Shown here: piece by piece, positions 12,201 to 23,787 of the stretch
Position numbering within the stretch: position 1 is the stretch's first letter
Layout: every line of letters starts with the position of its first letter
Source of the DNA: Platerodrilus igneus
Taxonomy: Eukaryota > Arthropoda > Insecta > Coleoptera > Lycidae
Length of the DNA stretch: 64,000 nt
Reading direction: 5' to 3'
Assembly (NCBI GenBank): GCA_036346225.1
Contig: JARFIW010000170.1
Span: forward strand, 13,122,501-13,186,500
Notes under the pieces: generated by a model
Database searches by the model: none
The model's input: the letters and a program-made list of their open reading frames with translations, nothing else
What the model was told of the DNA's origin: nothing
Program-made: the position numbers and the translations under genes

Positions 12201-13538
12201 AGTATAAGATGGGAAAAGGTAATGAGATATAGGCCTTCCCTCCAGTGATTTTCACAACTTCAAGATACAGATGTGCCCACTTCACATATAATGTGAATAA
12301 GGGCCGCTATAGTTACGGCCACGTCCCCAATGCTCCACCAGAAGGTACTACATTGGGTTTAAACGCGAAAAATATAAACGTGCTTCAAATTAAATCTAGC
12401 TTCAAAATTAATTCATCCTAAACAAACAACTAACAAACTGAAAGAAAAACTAGAAATAGGGTTTAATGTCCACTTCACAGCCGGGGGAATCACATCCTCA
12501 CTCGTAAAGATTCAATTTTCATTGGCTGACTACAACTAACTGCACAATTTTCTACCAGGAGCTCATGTAAATATTCAGAAAAAGTGTTAATCAGCTTACA
12601 TATAAAAGTTATATGAAAAAATTATCATTGTTTTGATCTTGTATACATCTAATACAACATTATTTTCAAGACAACCTTGAACCAGATTAAGTAAGTTCAC
12701 AAATGCAACCAGTCATTCATAACCTTTGGTTTTATTTTATGAATTCACATCGTTCAATGTACAAATTTTCCATTTTAAAATCCATAATTAACACACGAAC
12801 GTTAGTTACATTGTAAATTCTCAAAAACCCTCGTTAGAGTTTTAAAACTATGTTATCTTTGCTCATTAAGGCAGATTGTCAAAATTCCGAAAATATCACG
12901 CCATAAATATATGTGCAGGTGTGATTATAGCTATATGCTATCATCCTTAGTTACATTGGTGAGATTATTACATCATTTACCTGTGTTTGCGAGGCATGGG
13001 GATAAGAAGAAAACCGCTGGAAATAAGTTAGTTAACATTGGGGCTGAGATGTGGATAATGAGGGAAGACAGAAAGACCTGAAGTGCAACGAAGTTGCGTG
13101 TAATTGATTTATTGAGTTGCGTCAAAGGTAATAAATTCTTTGAACATAGCTGGCTCCTTATTTCGGTATATAGAAGATTTTTAAGCACGTACACTGAAGT
13201 ATTTTTTAGTTCTGAAACGTTCTATTCACAATCGAGTAACGGATGATTTAATTTATGCTTGCAGGCGTTAGTGAAAGAACTCTGTTAAAGAGTGTACCCT
13301 CACCTAACGAACTCGAGTAGTAGTTTTACGGTATTATACTGAAACATTACGTTATAAATTAATGAAAGTTTATTAGATGAGAGAACTTTAGAATGTCAGT
13401 GGTTTCAATTAATACATTGATTTAATGAAATTAACGTACAAACATATTTTGTTTCCTTCTTTACTTACCATCTTAAAGGAACTGTGTTTTAAATATCACT
13501 TGAATTATAAAGTTACCATATCAGAAGTGCTGAAGTAT
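9263..13538. other. Gene-poor AT-rich interval
   Basis: The open frames (up to about 73 codons) are short and lysine/isoleucine/phenylalanine-rich, as expected by chance at this base composition. A phrase at 11,054-11,075 (TTCACTGAAGTCCTGG) weakly recalls the LINE 5' repeat at 968 and 51,190. Apart from the segment at 12,130-12,412, nothing stands out. Confidence 0.5.
12130..12412. other. Unidentified GC-richer island
   Basis: About 280 bp of visibly higher GC inside AT-rich DNA. It contains the short palindrome-like GGCCGCTATAGTTACGGCC near 12,302. On the minus strand one frame reads YVKWAHLYLEVVKITGGKAY and onward for about 32 codons before a stop, with clear protein-like character, but I do not recognise a family. 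It could be an exon fragment, a SINE or a processed pseudogene. Confidence 0.35.
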
Positions 13539-14237
13539 TGTTACGTGCCACAATTTGGCACTAGACATTCCTTAGTTTAATTTTGCTGTGCGCGAGTTCG
13601 CGCCATAAATTCAAAAGACTTGGCGTGTATTTCCGTCACGTCAGAGGGCGTTTGCGCCAGATCGCGCTGACGCGAGTGGCGGGAGAACAAAAAGTGGGGA
13701 GTTTCCGATAGACCCGGAAACGTGGCTTTTTGCCTTTGAACTTCAAGAAGAGTGGTTGGGTTTTCGGTAACGTATCTTTATCTTTTATTTATGTAGATCC
13801 TTGCCTTTGCTTATCTTTGTTTGTCGTCCTTATAAACCTGTTCCTGCCATTTCCCTACATAGGTAGGAGATAATTTGAAGCAGCCTGGGCGAACCGGAGT
13901 CCACGACCGCCGTAGCTAGTCGGAGCCATTCGGAAGGACGCTAGGCGTACCCTCCGTTAATTATCGTGAAGGGGGCCATGAGCAGCCCTGATGGACGTTG
14001 CAGACGCCATTTAACTTATCCCGTAGGAAGCTGGACCTATTCATGTGAGTATTTAATTTTTACGAACTGTTTCCGAATTTGATATATTCCGTCAATTGCG
14101 CGTTTAAATTTGCATATTGTGTGACGTCATTGACAGATGGGCGCGCTAAAATCTGTATAAAGATTAGAGCTACCAACTGCGGTTGCGTCTAGTATACCGC
14201 GCTTGCGGGATTGTAAGTATTACGTTTAAATGTAAGA
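13539..14237 (+). repeat. 5' LTR of the non-coding element
   Basis: Estimated by eye at about 97% identical to 18,422-19,121 over the first 650 bp, with scattered substitutions. Differences concentrate after TTGCGTC near 14,189. It contains a palindromic CRE site, a TATA box and a splice-donor-like CATGTGAGTAT near 14,044. Confidence 0.8.
14122..14162 (+). promoter_or_regulatory. LTR promoter: CRE palindrome and TATA box
   Basis: TGACGTCA at 14,122-14,129 is a perfect CREB/ATF site. TATAAAG at 14,156-14,162 follows 26 bp later. With a start site about 25-30 bp downstream, transcription would begin near TTGCGTC at about 14,187, leaving a short R-U5. The same arrangement is kept in the other LTR, supporting function in the ancestral element. 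Activity today is unknown. Confidence 0.6.
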
Positions 14238-14239
14238 AT

Positions 14240-14254
14240 TGACGCCTCAACGTG
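14240..14254 (+). other. Primer-binding-site-like sequence
   Basis: TGACGCCTCAACGTG starts 2 bases after the left LTR. It resembles the tRNA-Lys-type primer site TGGCGCCCAACGTG of many gypsy-like elements, with one mismatch and one extra base. Its position supports plus-strand orientation. Confidence 0.45.
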
Positions 14255-15899
14255 TTTTTGGTTGTATAGGAATTTGTTCTTTTGTTTTATGGCTTTATAA
14301 TTATTAATTAACAATTATCTATAGCTTTTTCATTTAAAACAAAACATAAATAAATATAATTATCTAATATCTATTCACCCCAAAATTTTAGGTTGGTATT
14401 TTGGAACCCACCAGATCCCTAAAATGTCAATGCTGTTGTTATAGTAACAAAATGGAACTCGCCATTTTGACATTGAAATATACAGCTTTTGGTTTTTAAA
14501 ATGTGTTAATTTAATTTTCTTCCAATTTTAAATATGGTGTGCTTTTGTTAACTTCAATTATGCTATTTAAGTGCATAGTTTGTTTTTAAATGCAAATATG
14601 AGTTTTTAGGAAGGATCAACAAGTTAACCTCACTTTTAATTTACACAAGTACGTATATTTGCATATAAATAAATAAGCAATTAAGTAATTTTATGCCTTA
14701 AACACTGTTTATTACGGAAATTATCTATTTTATATTAAATTAAAGATATCTATGACTTCTTTTGGACCTTAAAAAGTGTTTTTTGAAATCGTAAATAAAC
14801 ACTGTCTTGTTTAACAACATTTTAAAAGCATTTTCTAGTAATCCGAATGTTTAACTATGATTTACAACTTACTTTTAAAAAGAACCATGTGTTTAAAAGC
14901 ATTTAACGTAATGAATTGAACTTTTAAAATATCTTTTAAAAACGTTAGAGTAACGGGATCTTGTTGTATTTGTTAAATAACACATATTATGTACCTTTTT
15001 ATAATTTGGAGTGTCTTTTTGTAACCTAACCGTGATATATTTCTTTCGTTAAATACTATCTTGCCTTCTTACAGTTCTAAACGTGTTTCTTTAGTGATTT
15101 AAACACTTACCGTAATTAAATTTAAATACTATACCTTATGAATGCCTTTTTAAAAGAAGTTTTTGCCTTTAAATACAATTAACGAAATTATCTAACCATA
15201 TCTTTTACCTTTCAAAACGCTGTAATAAACTGAATCTCTTTATATCTGCTTCTTTAAATACTGTAATAACGAAATCATCGTTAACGTTTTATATCTAAAC
15301 TCATTTACGATGGTTGTTGATAACTCCCGCAATATCGAAAGAATATTCCAACAATTTGGAATACTGTTTATTTATACATGTATCGTAGAATATTTCTTTT
15401 GTATAGCGAGTATGAGTTTGTATTGATAGCATATTTTTTTAGATATCAATATTTTAACGCACTTTAAGATCTATTAAGCGAGATTTGCCATTCGAATTGG
15501 TCGCCCAGCTTTGTAAGTCTAGAACGAGACCCAAAGGGCCGGTCGGTAAGCATTATAAGTCTAGACGAGGTTTGATGGTAAGTTTGTCGTTTTAGCAATT
15601 TGTAAATCATTTTTTTTAAGAATGATGTTGAAATTTTTCTTTATTAGTTTGGGTGGAACTCAAACGAGAGCTTCCCATCCTGGTAAATATATGTTTTACA
15701 AGATATCTTTCTGTTATTCAACAATTTTATTAGTAAATCGAGTCTGGATTACTCTTATCTCTTCACATATCGATTTAAACCTCATTAAATGGCTTAAAAT
15801 TATCTTTAAAATCATTCAACCCTACGTACATCTAAAAGCTTTTCACGTTTTACTTCTTTGACAATGTATCTAATGTTTTTAGCCCTCACTATCAATTAG

Positions 15900-18400
15900 T
15901 TAACTTTAATTACTTATTTCCTCTCTTGTACACTGTATATCTTTTATACGTTTAACTCATTTACCTTAAACCTTTTGCTTCTGGTTGACTTTTTCTTGAA
16001 CATACCGTTACTTGTATATCATTTTATTCTCTACACCCCCCAATATAATTGTCGTTTCATTTAATTAATCCTCGAACTTTTCCTACAGCATATTATTTGG
16101 TTTTTAGTATTTTTCTTACATCGTTTAATTGTATGGTAATTGTCGTAACTTTGGTTGCAATAACTCATTGAATTTTTATGATTGGTTTTAGCTGATGTTA
16201 GAGTGCATGTTTTTCTTCTTTGGGCTCATAGGACACGCGCGACCTATGCCATTGTAAGAAATACTTCATATTCGCAGTTGCAAAAACTAGGATTGTCTAT
16301 TCCATGTGTTTTTCCTCTGAATTATTACAGTCGCCCACATTATACTATATCATTATTTGTTTCTTTTTCTACTAAATCACCATAACTTATAAACATTTTT
16401 TTTCATTATTTTTTGTTGAACTTCGTGGTGAGGCGCTATCGCTTCTTATGGATATCTTATTAAATTCTCGGTTGTTTTAGCATATTGGGACAGTGTACCT
16501 GTATTTAATTGTTTATAATTAGGCATCTTTGTGTGTTTAGGGCGTTACCGTTTTAAAAAAAACTACCCTGAAACAGTTGGGTTTTCGTGTGATTGTATCT
16601 GTAATGATACTTTTAAGTTGTTGTGTCAATTTTTGTCTGATTTTCTTATCGTAGTGGATGCACTCGTTAGGAAAATGATCGTACTAGTTCTCTTAAGAGC
16701 CTAGTGAATTTTTAAATTATGATATATTTTATCTCGGATGAATATCGCAGGTGGACCTTCAGACCGAGCTGTGTTTAAACAGGGACAATTCTCTACCTTC
16801 TCTCGGGCGCTTGTCCAAAAACTCTACTTTTCATATCCTGCTGTCTCCGTTTCTGCCTTATCTTTCTTTCTGTGGATCTGTTCTCGTCCCGGAACACCCG
16901 TCTGCCACATAAGAGTGATGTTCCCTCACTCCGGGCTACTGACCACATTGGCTGGTTGAGTAGCGCTTTGCTATCCACCTTTTTCTGTCTCTTTAGCTCA
17001 ATGCGAGCTCTTCCTCTACTTTTTTCTACCTGGAAGTGCTTCTTATGCATTCCAAATACCCACCTCCCTCTTTCTACCGTTCCTATTTCTCTGCCTTTTC
17101 ATTTCCGTTAGTCACCGTGTGGTTGCGTGGGAGGTTTTCGCAGACACCTGAACCCCGTCTCTGGGAATCTTTCGTGAGGTCATGCGGTGCCGCTGTCAGC
17201 GCATGGGCACTGACAGTGAAGGTATGTATGAGTGTGTGTATGTGTGCGGGTGCAGGGATGCACCCAAATGCCTTTGCCGGTGTCTCGTACTGTTTCTTGC
17301 AAACGGGCCTGCTTCACAGGTTGCTCTTTTTAGAGGGTACGAGAAATTCCCATTTAACGGCTCCACGGAGCCACTCTATCGTTATCTTTATCTATTGTCC
17401 TTGATAATGATTAAGTTAATATCTTTATCTTATTTATTATCTTTGATAATAACCTTAGGTTAATATTATTATCTTATCTATTAACTTTAATAACAATCTT
17501 AGTTGAATATCGTTATCTTACTGATTACCTATAATAATAATTTTATTTAATATCGTTATCTTACCGACTACCGTTAGTAATACCTTTAGTTAACTTCGCG
17601 TTATCTTACCTATTATATTTAGTAATAACTTTTGTTTATTGTCGCGTTACCTTACCTACTATCTCTAATAATAACTTTAGCTTAATATCGCGTTATCTTA
17701 CCTAGTATCTCAAATAATAACTAAAGCTTAATATCGTTATCTTATCTATTATCTTTAACAACAATTTCAGATCTTGTTTTATCTTCCTAACGTTTGCTAT
17801 TTATGACCAGACGTGGGACTTATTTTTTCTTGAAATTAAGTGAAAAAGCTAACCTGATGTAGAAATGTAATTTGTTAGGTTAGCAATGTAAGGATTTAGT
17901 AGGGTGGTACTTTTGGTAAATTTCTTGATTCACGACCATGTCATGGACAAGTTTTGATGTGTATCGTTAGTAAATCAAGGTACTAGTAACAAAAATTTGC
18001 TAGAGTGTAGACTAACGCACTCTGTTGAACATTTTTAAATTTGGGCACTTTTTGCCAACAAAAAATAGTTTTGATGCAACGCTCATGTGCGTTTGCATGT
18101 AGGAAACTTTAATGTTAGCTTTAGTTTAGATAGGTTAGGCGACTTGTCGCATTTGTTTTACTTTAAGTAGTGTTTCATGCTCTCCGACAAATTTGTGCTG
18201 TCGATTATTAGTGTAGTCATAGACAATGGGGCTACATTTTCCGTTTCCTGGTAATTCGGAAGACGTGTTATCGGTCGAAAAATCAGGTGGAGCCTTATAT
18301 AAACATTTTGTAGGTTTTAAGTTAGGTTTTACGTAGGGTAGATAGGATTTAGATTTTAAGATGTTACTGTGCTAACAGTCTTTCTTTTTTTAAGTTTTTT
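15900..18400. repeat. Non-coding repeat core, copy 2
   Basis: Clearest from 16,636 (GATTTTCTTATCGTAGTGGA), through 16,930 (a CTGACCACATTGGCTGGTTG segment matching 6,890 and 22,180), 17,252 (GCAGGGATGCA) and 17,310 (GCTTCACAGG), to 18,280 (ATCAGGTGGAGCC). Relative to copies 1 and 3 the part from 16,740 to 17,340 is more GC-rich and contains short overlapping open frames on both strands. None is shared with the other copies, so I do not call a gene there. Confidence 0.6.
17381..17771 (+). repeat. Minisatellite of about 47-50-bp units
   Basis: About eight imperfect units of the type TTATCTTACCTATTATCTTT followed by AATAATAACTTTAG and TTAATATCG(CG). The same place in core copy 1 (about 7,500-7,850) has a looser series with a longer period. 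AT-rich and non-coding. Confidence 0.75.
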
Positions 18401-18421
18401 CTTTTATGGCTTTGTCGCGAT

Positions 18422-19121
18422 TGTTACGTGCCACAATTTGGCACTAGACATTCCTTAGTTTAATTTTGCTGTGCGTGAGTTCGCGCCATAAATTCAAAAG
18501 ACTTGGCGTGTATTTCCGTCACGTCAGAGGGCGTTTGCGCCAGATCGCGCTGACGCGAGTGGCGGGAGAACAAAAAGTGGGAGTTTCCGAGAGACGCGGA
18601 TACGTGGCTTTATGCCTTTGAACTTCGAGAAGAGTGGTTGGGTTTTCGGTAACGTATCTTTATCTTTTATTTATGTAGATCCTTGCCTTTGCTTATCTTT
18701 GTTTGTCGTCCTTATAAACCTGTTCCTGCCATTTCCCTACATAGGTAGGAGATAATTTGAAGCAGCCTGGGCGAACCGGAGTCCACGTCCGCCGTAGCTA
18801 GTCGGAGCCATTCGGAAGGACGCTAGGCGTACCCTCCGTTAATTATCGTGAAGAGGTCCATCAGCAGCCCTGATGGACGTTGCAGACGCCATCTTTAACT
18901 TATCCCGTAGGAAGCTGGACCTATTCATGTGAGTATTTAATTTTTACGAACTGTTTGCGAATTTGATATATTCCGTCAATTGCGCGTTTAAATTTGCATA
19001 CTGTGTGACGTCATTGACAGATAGGCGCGCTAAAATCTGTATAAAGATTAGAGCTACCAACTGCGGTTGCGTCACTCATACCGCGCCGACGGTTATGTAA
19101 TTCGAACTTGTAAATGTAAGA
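18422..19121 (+). repeat. 3' LTR of the non-coding element
   Basis: Direct partner of 13,539-14,237. It is followed by GTAT at 19,122, the presumed target duplication. Its last 45 bp diverge strongly from the partner, although both close with TAAATGTAAGA. Confidence 0.8.
19006..19046 (+). promoter_or_regulatory. LTR promoter: CRE palindrome and TATA box (second LTR)
   Basis: TGACGTCA at 19,006-19,013 and TATAAAG at 19,040-19,046, with the same spacing as in the first LTR. If active it would drive transcription into 19.1 kb and beyond. Confidence 0.55.
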
Positions 19122-21289
19122 GTATCTAAACACATTTGAGCTCGATAAGTCTGATGGTTATAATTTTTTTCAACATTCAACATGTTGACATACAATCTAT
19201 AAGTCAATTGGAATTCTTCGAAGTTAAGCCTAGGTTAAGCCACTTGCTAATGGTGCCATCCTGGAACCCTACATAGAGCGTAATAAAGAAAATCGTATGT
19301 CAAATTTCCATGGCGTTACAACATCAGTACTGTAAGTTATCACTAGCCTAGATAAACTTAAGTTGTTGACTTTTTTTTGCATATTCATATTTTATGACAC
19401 TGATCGGAGTAGCTATCCTAATTTATTTTATTTAGTAAATCATTGTGAGTACAGAGGTAGGAGGATCCTTAGGGTGTGCTTTTAACTTAGCGATTATATA
19501 TAAATACATTGTCGGTCTGAAGTAATATGCTGCAATTAATAAAGCACGCTATTGGATCAGAGTATAATTTCGAAGTGCAAATAATGTTGGATTCTTGTCA
19601 ATATGAAGGATATTATTTGAAAATACTCAAACAATTTAGGCCTGTTTCAAATTAGTTGTGGTGCACTTTTCAAAAATGCTTAACCTTTTAATGTATTAGT
19701 TAAGTTCAGGGAATTTTTAAACGGAAATTCTCCAGTATTTTTGTTTAATATAAGCGTTACATGTAAACCACACAAAGATTTGGCTTTCACGAAAGTCCGA
19801 ACATTGATTTATGATTTGTGGCTTAGGAAGCTGCAATAATTGCATTTCTCATACTTAATATGCAGCTGTACCCACCAATTTGCTCCAAACATTAACCTAG
19901 CTTGGAGGGGAGATGAAGGCTCATGGAAGCTGATGCATTGAAACATGCACACTACATTACTGGCCTTCTTTGAATGCAGACGTGTTTCGTAGAGTTCGGA
20001 CAGTCGCCAGTCCTTTCCTTTCGTTACCTTTTTCATTTTTATACAACATAACGGCGCTTCGTTGATACGAGAAGTACCGCCAACCAAACAAGACGTCATC
20101 TGGACACCACCTTGAGATGAAAGAAGCACAAGGGCAACTGTTAGCTTTAAAATTTGAGATGCATTGCACAACTTGGGAAAGTTTAACCCATGCAATTTTG
20201 AATATATTTTATATTTATATTATTATTTATGTAGTAAAATTTAACGTTACACTAGCACCCAACAATGGGGGCCCGTTTATAAAAAAGAATGGGCTTTTTC
20301 ATGTTTTGATTTTCTCAGGTTACATTACCTATGTAATTTCATGTTTATTTTCTATTTAATATCTAATGAAAAACAAAAAAAAAATGTATGTTTACACCTG
20401 AAAACATTTCGGTATATTTTTTATTTTTGTAATTAAACGAGCTTTATACTTTAAAATAGTACCGGTAGAATGTATGTAATCACTTCCATGATTGGTGATA
20501 CTGTAAACTGTTGTGGTGAATTTTTCCATTATATGGAAGAGTTTTAGTTGTATCGAATTACCGGGAAATCTTTGTTATATCGACTTAAGGTAAGTAGTAA
20601 TTATTATTTAATCATTGTCTAAAATATCCAATACATCACAGTTCTTATTCATTTTCCTTGAAAAGCTTTCAATAAAAAAACCTAATCATCCGTAATTTTT
20701 GCATTAATTACCTATATTTTATAAATAATGTTTCTTAAAATAGGAGTAACTCATTTTAAATTCGCGTATTTACAAAACTTTTCTTAATTACGAAATATAT
20801 TTCTCAATTGAATTTTATTACTAATTTACAACATTTATTTATTTATAGTTACACTCAACAGGCATAAGCCCTTTTACTGAGTAAACATCCATGTAATGTG
20901 CATGCATAACCTTATATAAAAATTATCTTTCCTATTTTACAAACAAAATGAAATCAAATTATTCGTGTTTGACGCAACAAACAGTTTTTCTCAAAAACTA
21001 ATTTCTAAAATATTATGTAAGTTATACTATATGGTACCGTCATTAACTTGTGGATTAAATGATTTTAATTGTAAATTTTGCCTTTAATGATTAACTTCAA
21101 ATTTCTACCTGTCACCTTACCTTTAATTATGTAAATACACCATGCCTTCTCTAGTATTCATGGAAAAAAAATTGTCCTCTAATATTATCTAAATATTGAG
21201 TTCTCATATCGTGATTTCTACGAAATTTGGTTTTTAACCTTTAACAGATCCAAATCGTACACCTAAAAGGTTATTAACCGCTTAATCTA
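19122..21289. other. Interval without recognised genes
   Basis: One minus-strand open frame of 128 codons (20,195-19,809) exists. Its product has no recognised motif, signal peptide or repeat, and no neighbouring copy supports it. The segment at 19,650-19,760 weakly resembles 8,430-8,540 (TTTA(G/C)...GAATTTTTAAA), suggesting more of the same repeat family. The rest is AT-rich. Confidence 0.4.
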
Positions 21290-22289
21290 AAAGTCTTCTA
21301 AACTTCATTTTGCCATATATAGTTTTTTGGTTTTAAAAGAGAGACATCTCATTCCTAGTTATAAATTTTTTTCTAATGGTCATTACATGGAAATAAACCC
21401 AATTTATTTTAAATTTTCATCTTCGATCTTGTTATTTTGCACAACCTAATACAGTTATTTATACTATATTTTTCGTCTGAAGAATCTTTAAGACTTGTAC
21501 TAGCTGATGTCTTTGATGGTTTACTATTTGAATGCTCGTAGGATCACTACCTATGCCTCTGTAGTAAAAAGTCAGTTTCCATAGTTGCAAATACAAGAAA
21601 TTTATATTTAATGTGTTTTCTTAAATATATATTTCAAACATTTTTACCAAATGTATTATCAATCGTTTTATATTATAGAAACATTAATGAATTTTTTTCT
21701 AAAGCTGCTTGTGAAAGGCTATCGACTTTGTTATTTAAAATATTATTCCTTATGTTGCTGTATTGAAAATTTCCTATTTTTAACTTCAATTAACTATTTA
21801 TCGTACAATTACTACTGTGCTGTGGTAATTGTCTCTGAAATTGTTGTGTAAGTTGATTATACTACCTTTGATTGATTTTTTTATCGCAGTGGATGCACTC
21901 GGTAGGAAGATGATTTGTCTGAGTCTCATTTGGAACCTAGTTGTTTTTAAGAGTCCATGTAATGGTTTAGGTTTTATATTATCATTAACATTGCAAGTGG
22001 GGTTTTTAACGAATTTGTCTTAGTAAGGATATCCACTACTCCTTACTTATCCTAAAACTCTACTTTTTTCTTACCCCTCTATCTCCATTTTTAACCTTAA
22101 TTTTTTCTCTAGTGAACCTGTCTTAGTTCGGAGGCAACCGTTTATTGCATAAGGTTGGTGTTCCTCCAATCCTGACTACTGATTACACTTTGGTTGGTCC
22201 ATTAGTGCTTCGCAATCCACCGTTTTTTCTATCGCTATTGCTCAAAGCGAGCCCTCTTCTTTTCTTTTCCATCTGGTTGTCATAAAGCT

Positions 22290-23787
22290 TGTTACGTTTA
22301 TTTTGAACGTCCCGTACATTTTTACTGGTTAATAATCAATTCAACTCAAATCCCTTTTGCTTTAAAAATGACAAGTTTAGTTTACAATTAAATAGTTTAC
22401 ATCCAGTATATTTTATTTTTCTGCAATAAATACGCTTTCGAATATCAATTTAACTCTATTTGCTTTGCAACGTAAAATTTATTATGCTATAATTAAATAG
22501 TTCATAGTCTGTTTTTAGGTAACCTTCAATCTGTTCAACATTACAACCGCATATAATGGGTTTTCTCTATTGTGACAAAGTAACGACTTGTTGAAATAAT
22601 GTCGCCAATTAGAGATGTCTTGCATGTATTGGTGTGTTCCCGTGCTTACCCCATCTAACCAGACTCTGTTTAGCTTTTCTTTTTGTTGGCGGCCAAAAGG
22701 CATTCTTTCTGGGTGTAACCCGCCTGTTCGTTGTTGTGAACCAGTTGCTGTAGTTACGATGGTAGCTACGTTGATATGCTAACTTCCTCCCCCCGGCGGT
22801 TGGCAAGTTAAGTATCCCGATGCAGAGAGGTATGTGCCTTGTGTTCTGTTATGCATGTCAAGGATTTTTATTTATCAACGGTGGATAGTGTAAAACCAGT
22901 CCACCATCCTTGTTGAACAGCTGGTTGCGCTGGTGCTTCTGGATATATGTCGTTAATTCTTGCTGCAACGTGGGCTGTATTTAATGCTTAAGTTTAACAC
23001 CTGTACTAGATGGAAAACCTAAATTTACCTTTAATACTTCAAAATTTAACATACTTGCTAGGGAGTAGATTTACATTTAATACCTAAATTTAACATACTT
23101 GTGATTGAAAAATTTTAAGCATTAATTTTCCTTTTTTTACAGAGTTTTATTACATGTTAGCCACGAAATGTGCCACTTCATGAATACTCCCTGTATGTTT
23201 GTTGTGGTTTGTTTAGCATTTTTCTTAATTTTCTTTGGGAATTAAACCACTCAGTTTTTAAAATCATGTTTATTTACGTTTCGATCCATGACCTAGGATC
23301 GTTGTCAAAATAATAAAACTTCAAGTTTGACATTTATGACATAAATTGAAGGTGACTTTGATTTATTGATGTTCGAAATATTTGGTTTGAGTACACTAAG
23401 CAAATTTTTAAAGTTTAAAAGAATGATTGCCTTCAATTTGTGTTGCGGCCTAGGGCCAACTTTTTTTAGGCAGCCAATACGCTTAACGTGAAATGAGTGG
23501 TTTAATTCCCAAAGAAGATTTAAAAAAACGCCACTTCATGGCTCCACTATCCAATTTGTCCGTATAATATAATTGTTGGCGTTGAAATGATAACGCTTAT
23601 TTTATTGCGTTCTCTTATTTGTACCGAATTATGTATTTAATTTTTTTTATTTGTTAATAGATAATCGTGGGCGATATGCTTTAGGTTTTCTTTTGTTGGT
23701 TTTGTTTTTAGATTCCCCCCTCCCTCTCCGTGGTTGATAGTTAGCCTGGTATTTACGTTTTCGTATGACTACGTCTAGGTGCGTAGC
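22290..23787 (+). mobile_element. TG...CA insertion with 5-bp TSD, probable solo LTR
   Basis: The inserted DNA starts TGTTACGTTTATTTTGAACG and ends GGTGCGTAGCA. It is flanked by AAGCT at 22,285-22,289 and 23,788-23,792. Core copy 1 shows the uninterrupted site near 7,000 (ATAAAGCTCCAAAC), which defines both borders to the base. TG/CA ends and a 5-bp duplication are hallmarks of LTR retrotransposon integration. With no internal genes in 1.5 kb, a solo LTR or very short non-autonomous element is likely. A MITE lies inside it. Confidence 0.8.
23216..23531. mobile_element. MITE with about 38-bp inverted repeats
   Basis: Left arm 23,216-23,253 (core TTCTTTGGGAATTAAACCAC) and right arm 23,494-23,531 are reverse complements with few mismatches, including the shared run CTTTGGGAATTAAACCACTCA up to one base. 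Spacer about 240 bp, no ORF. An 11-bp direct repeat GCCACTTCATG lies at 23,172 and 23,530, but offset from the left arm, so it is not a simple target duplication. Confidence 0.7.

Larger units (their letters stand above)
13539..19121 (+). mobile_element. Large non-coding LTR retrotransposon (LARD-like)
   Basis: Two direct repeats of about 700 bp enclose about 4.2 kb. The left repeat begins TGTTACGTGCC at 13,539 and the right at 18,422; both end in TAAATGTAAGA. The 4 bp before the left copy (GTAT, 13,535-13,538) recur directly after the right copy (GTAT, 19,122-19,125), consistent with a target-site duplication. A primer-binding-site-like sequence follows the left repeat. The interior has no gag or pol frame in any register, so replication would have needed proteins from a relative. 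The polypurine tract before 18,422 is not convincing. The last 45 bp of the two LTRs differ far more than the rest. Confidence 0.7.

Noticed and set aside
13860..13990. Possible tRNA-like B box in the LTR (GGGCGAACCGGAGTCC and reverse complement)
   Set aside because: No matching A box, cloverleaf or anticodon stem could be drawn on either strand. The sequence repeats in both LTRs as ordinary LTR sequence.
16738..17463. Overlapping frames of 73-122 codons on both strands in core copy 2
   Set aside because: They arise in a pyrimidine-rich, GC-richer part of a repeat. The corresponding parts of copies 1 and 3 do not keep any of the frames.
19809..20195. Minus-strand open frame of 128 codons
   Set aside because: No recognisable domain, no splice context, no supporting copy. 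Length is within chance for a locally GC-balanced stretch. Mentioned only in the interval description.
22515..22806. Minus-strand frames suggesting a basic protein
   Set aside because: They lie inside the TG...CA insertion. The two frames overlap without shared motifs; more consistent with GC-richer LTR sequence.
23172..23540. 11-bp direct repeat GCCACTTCATG as target duplication of the MITE
   Set aside because: The left copy lies about 34 bp outside the left inverted repeat, while the right copy touches the right one, so it does not flank the element symmetrically.
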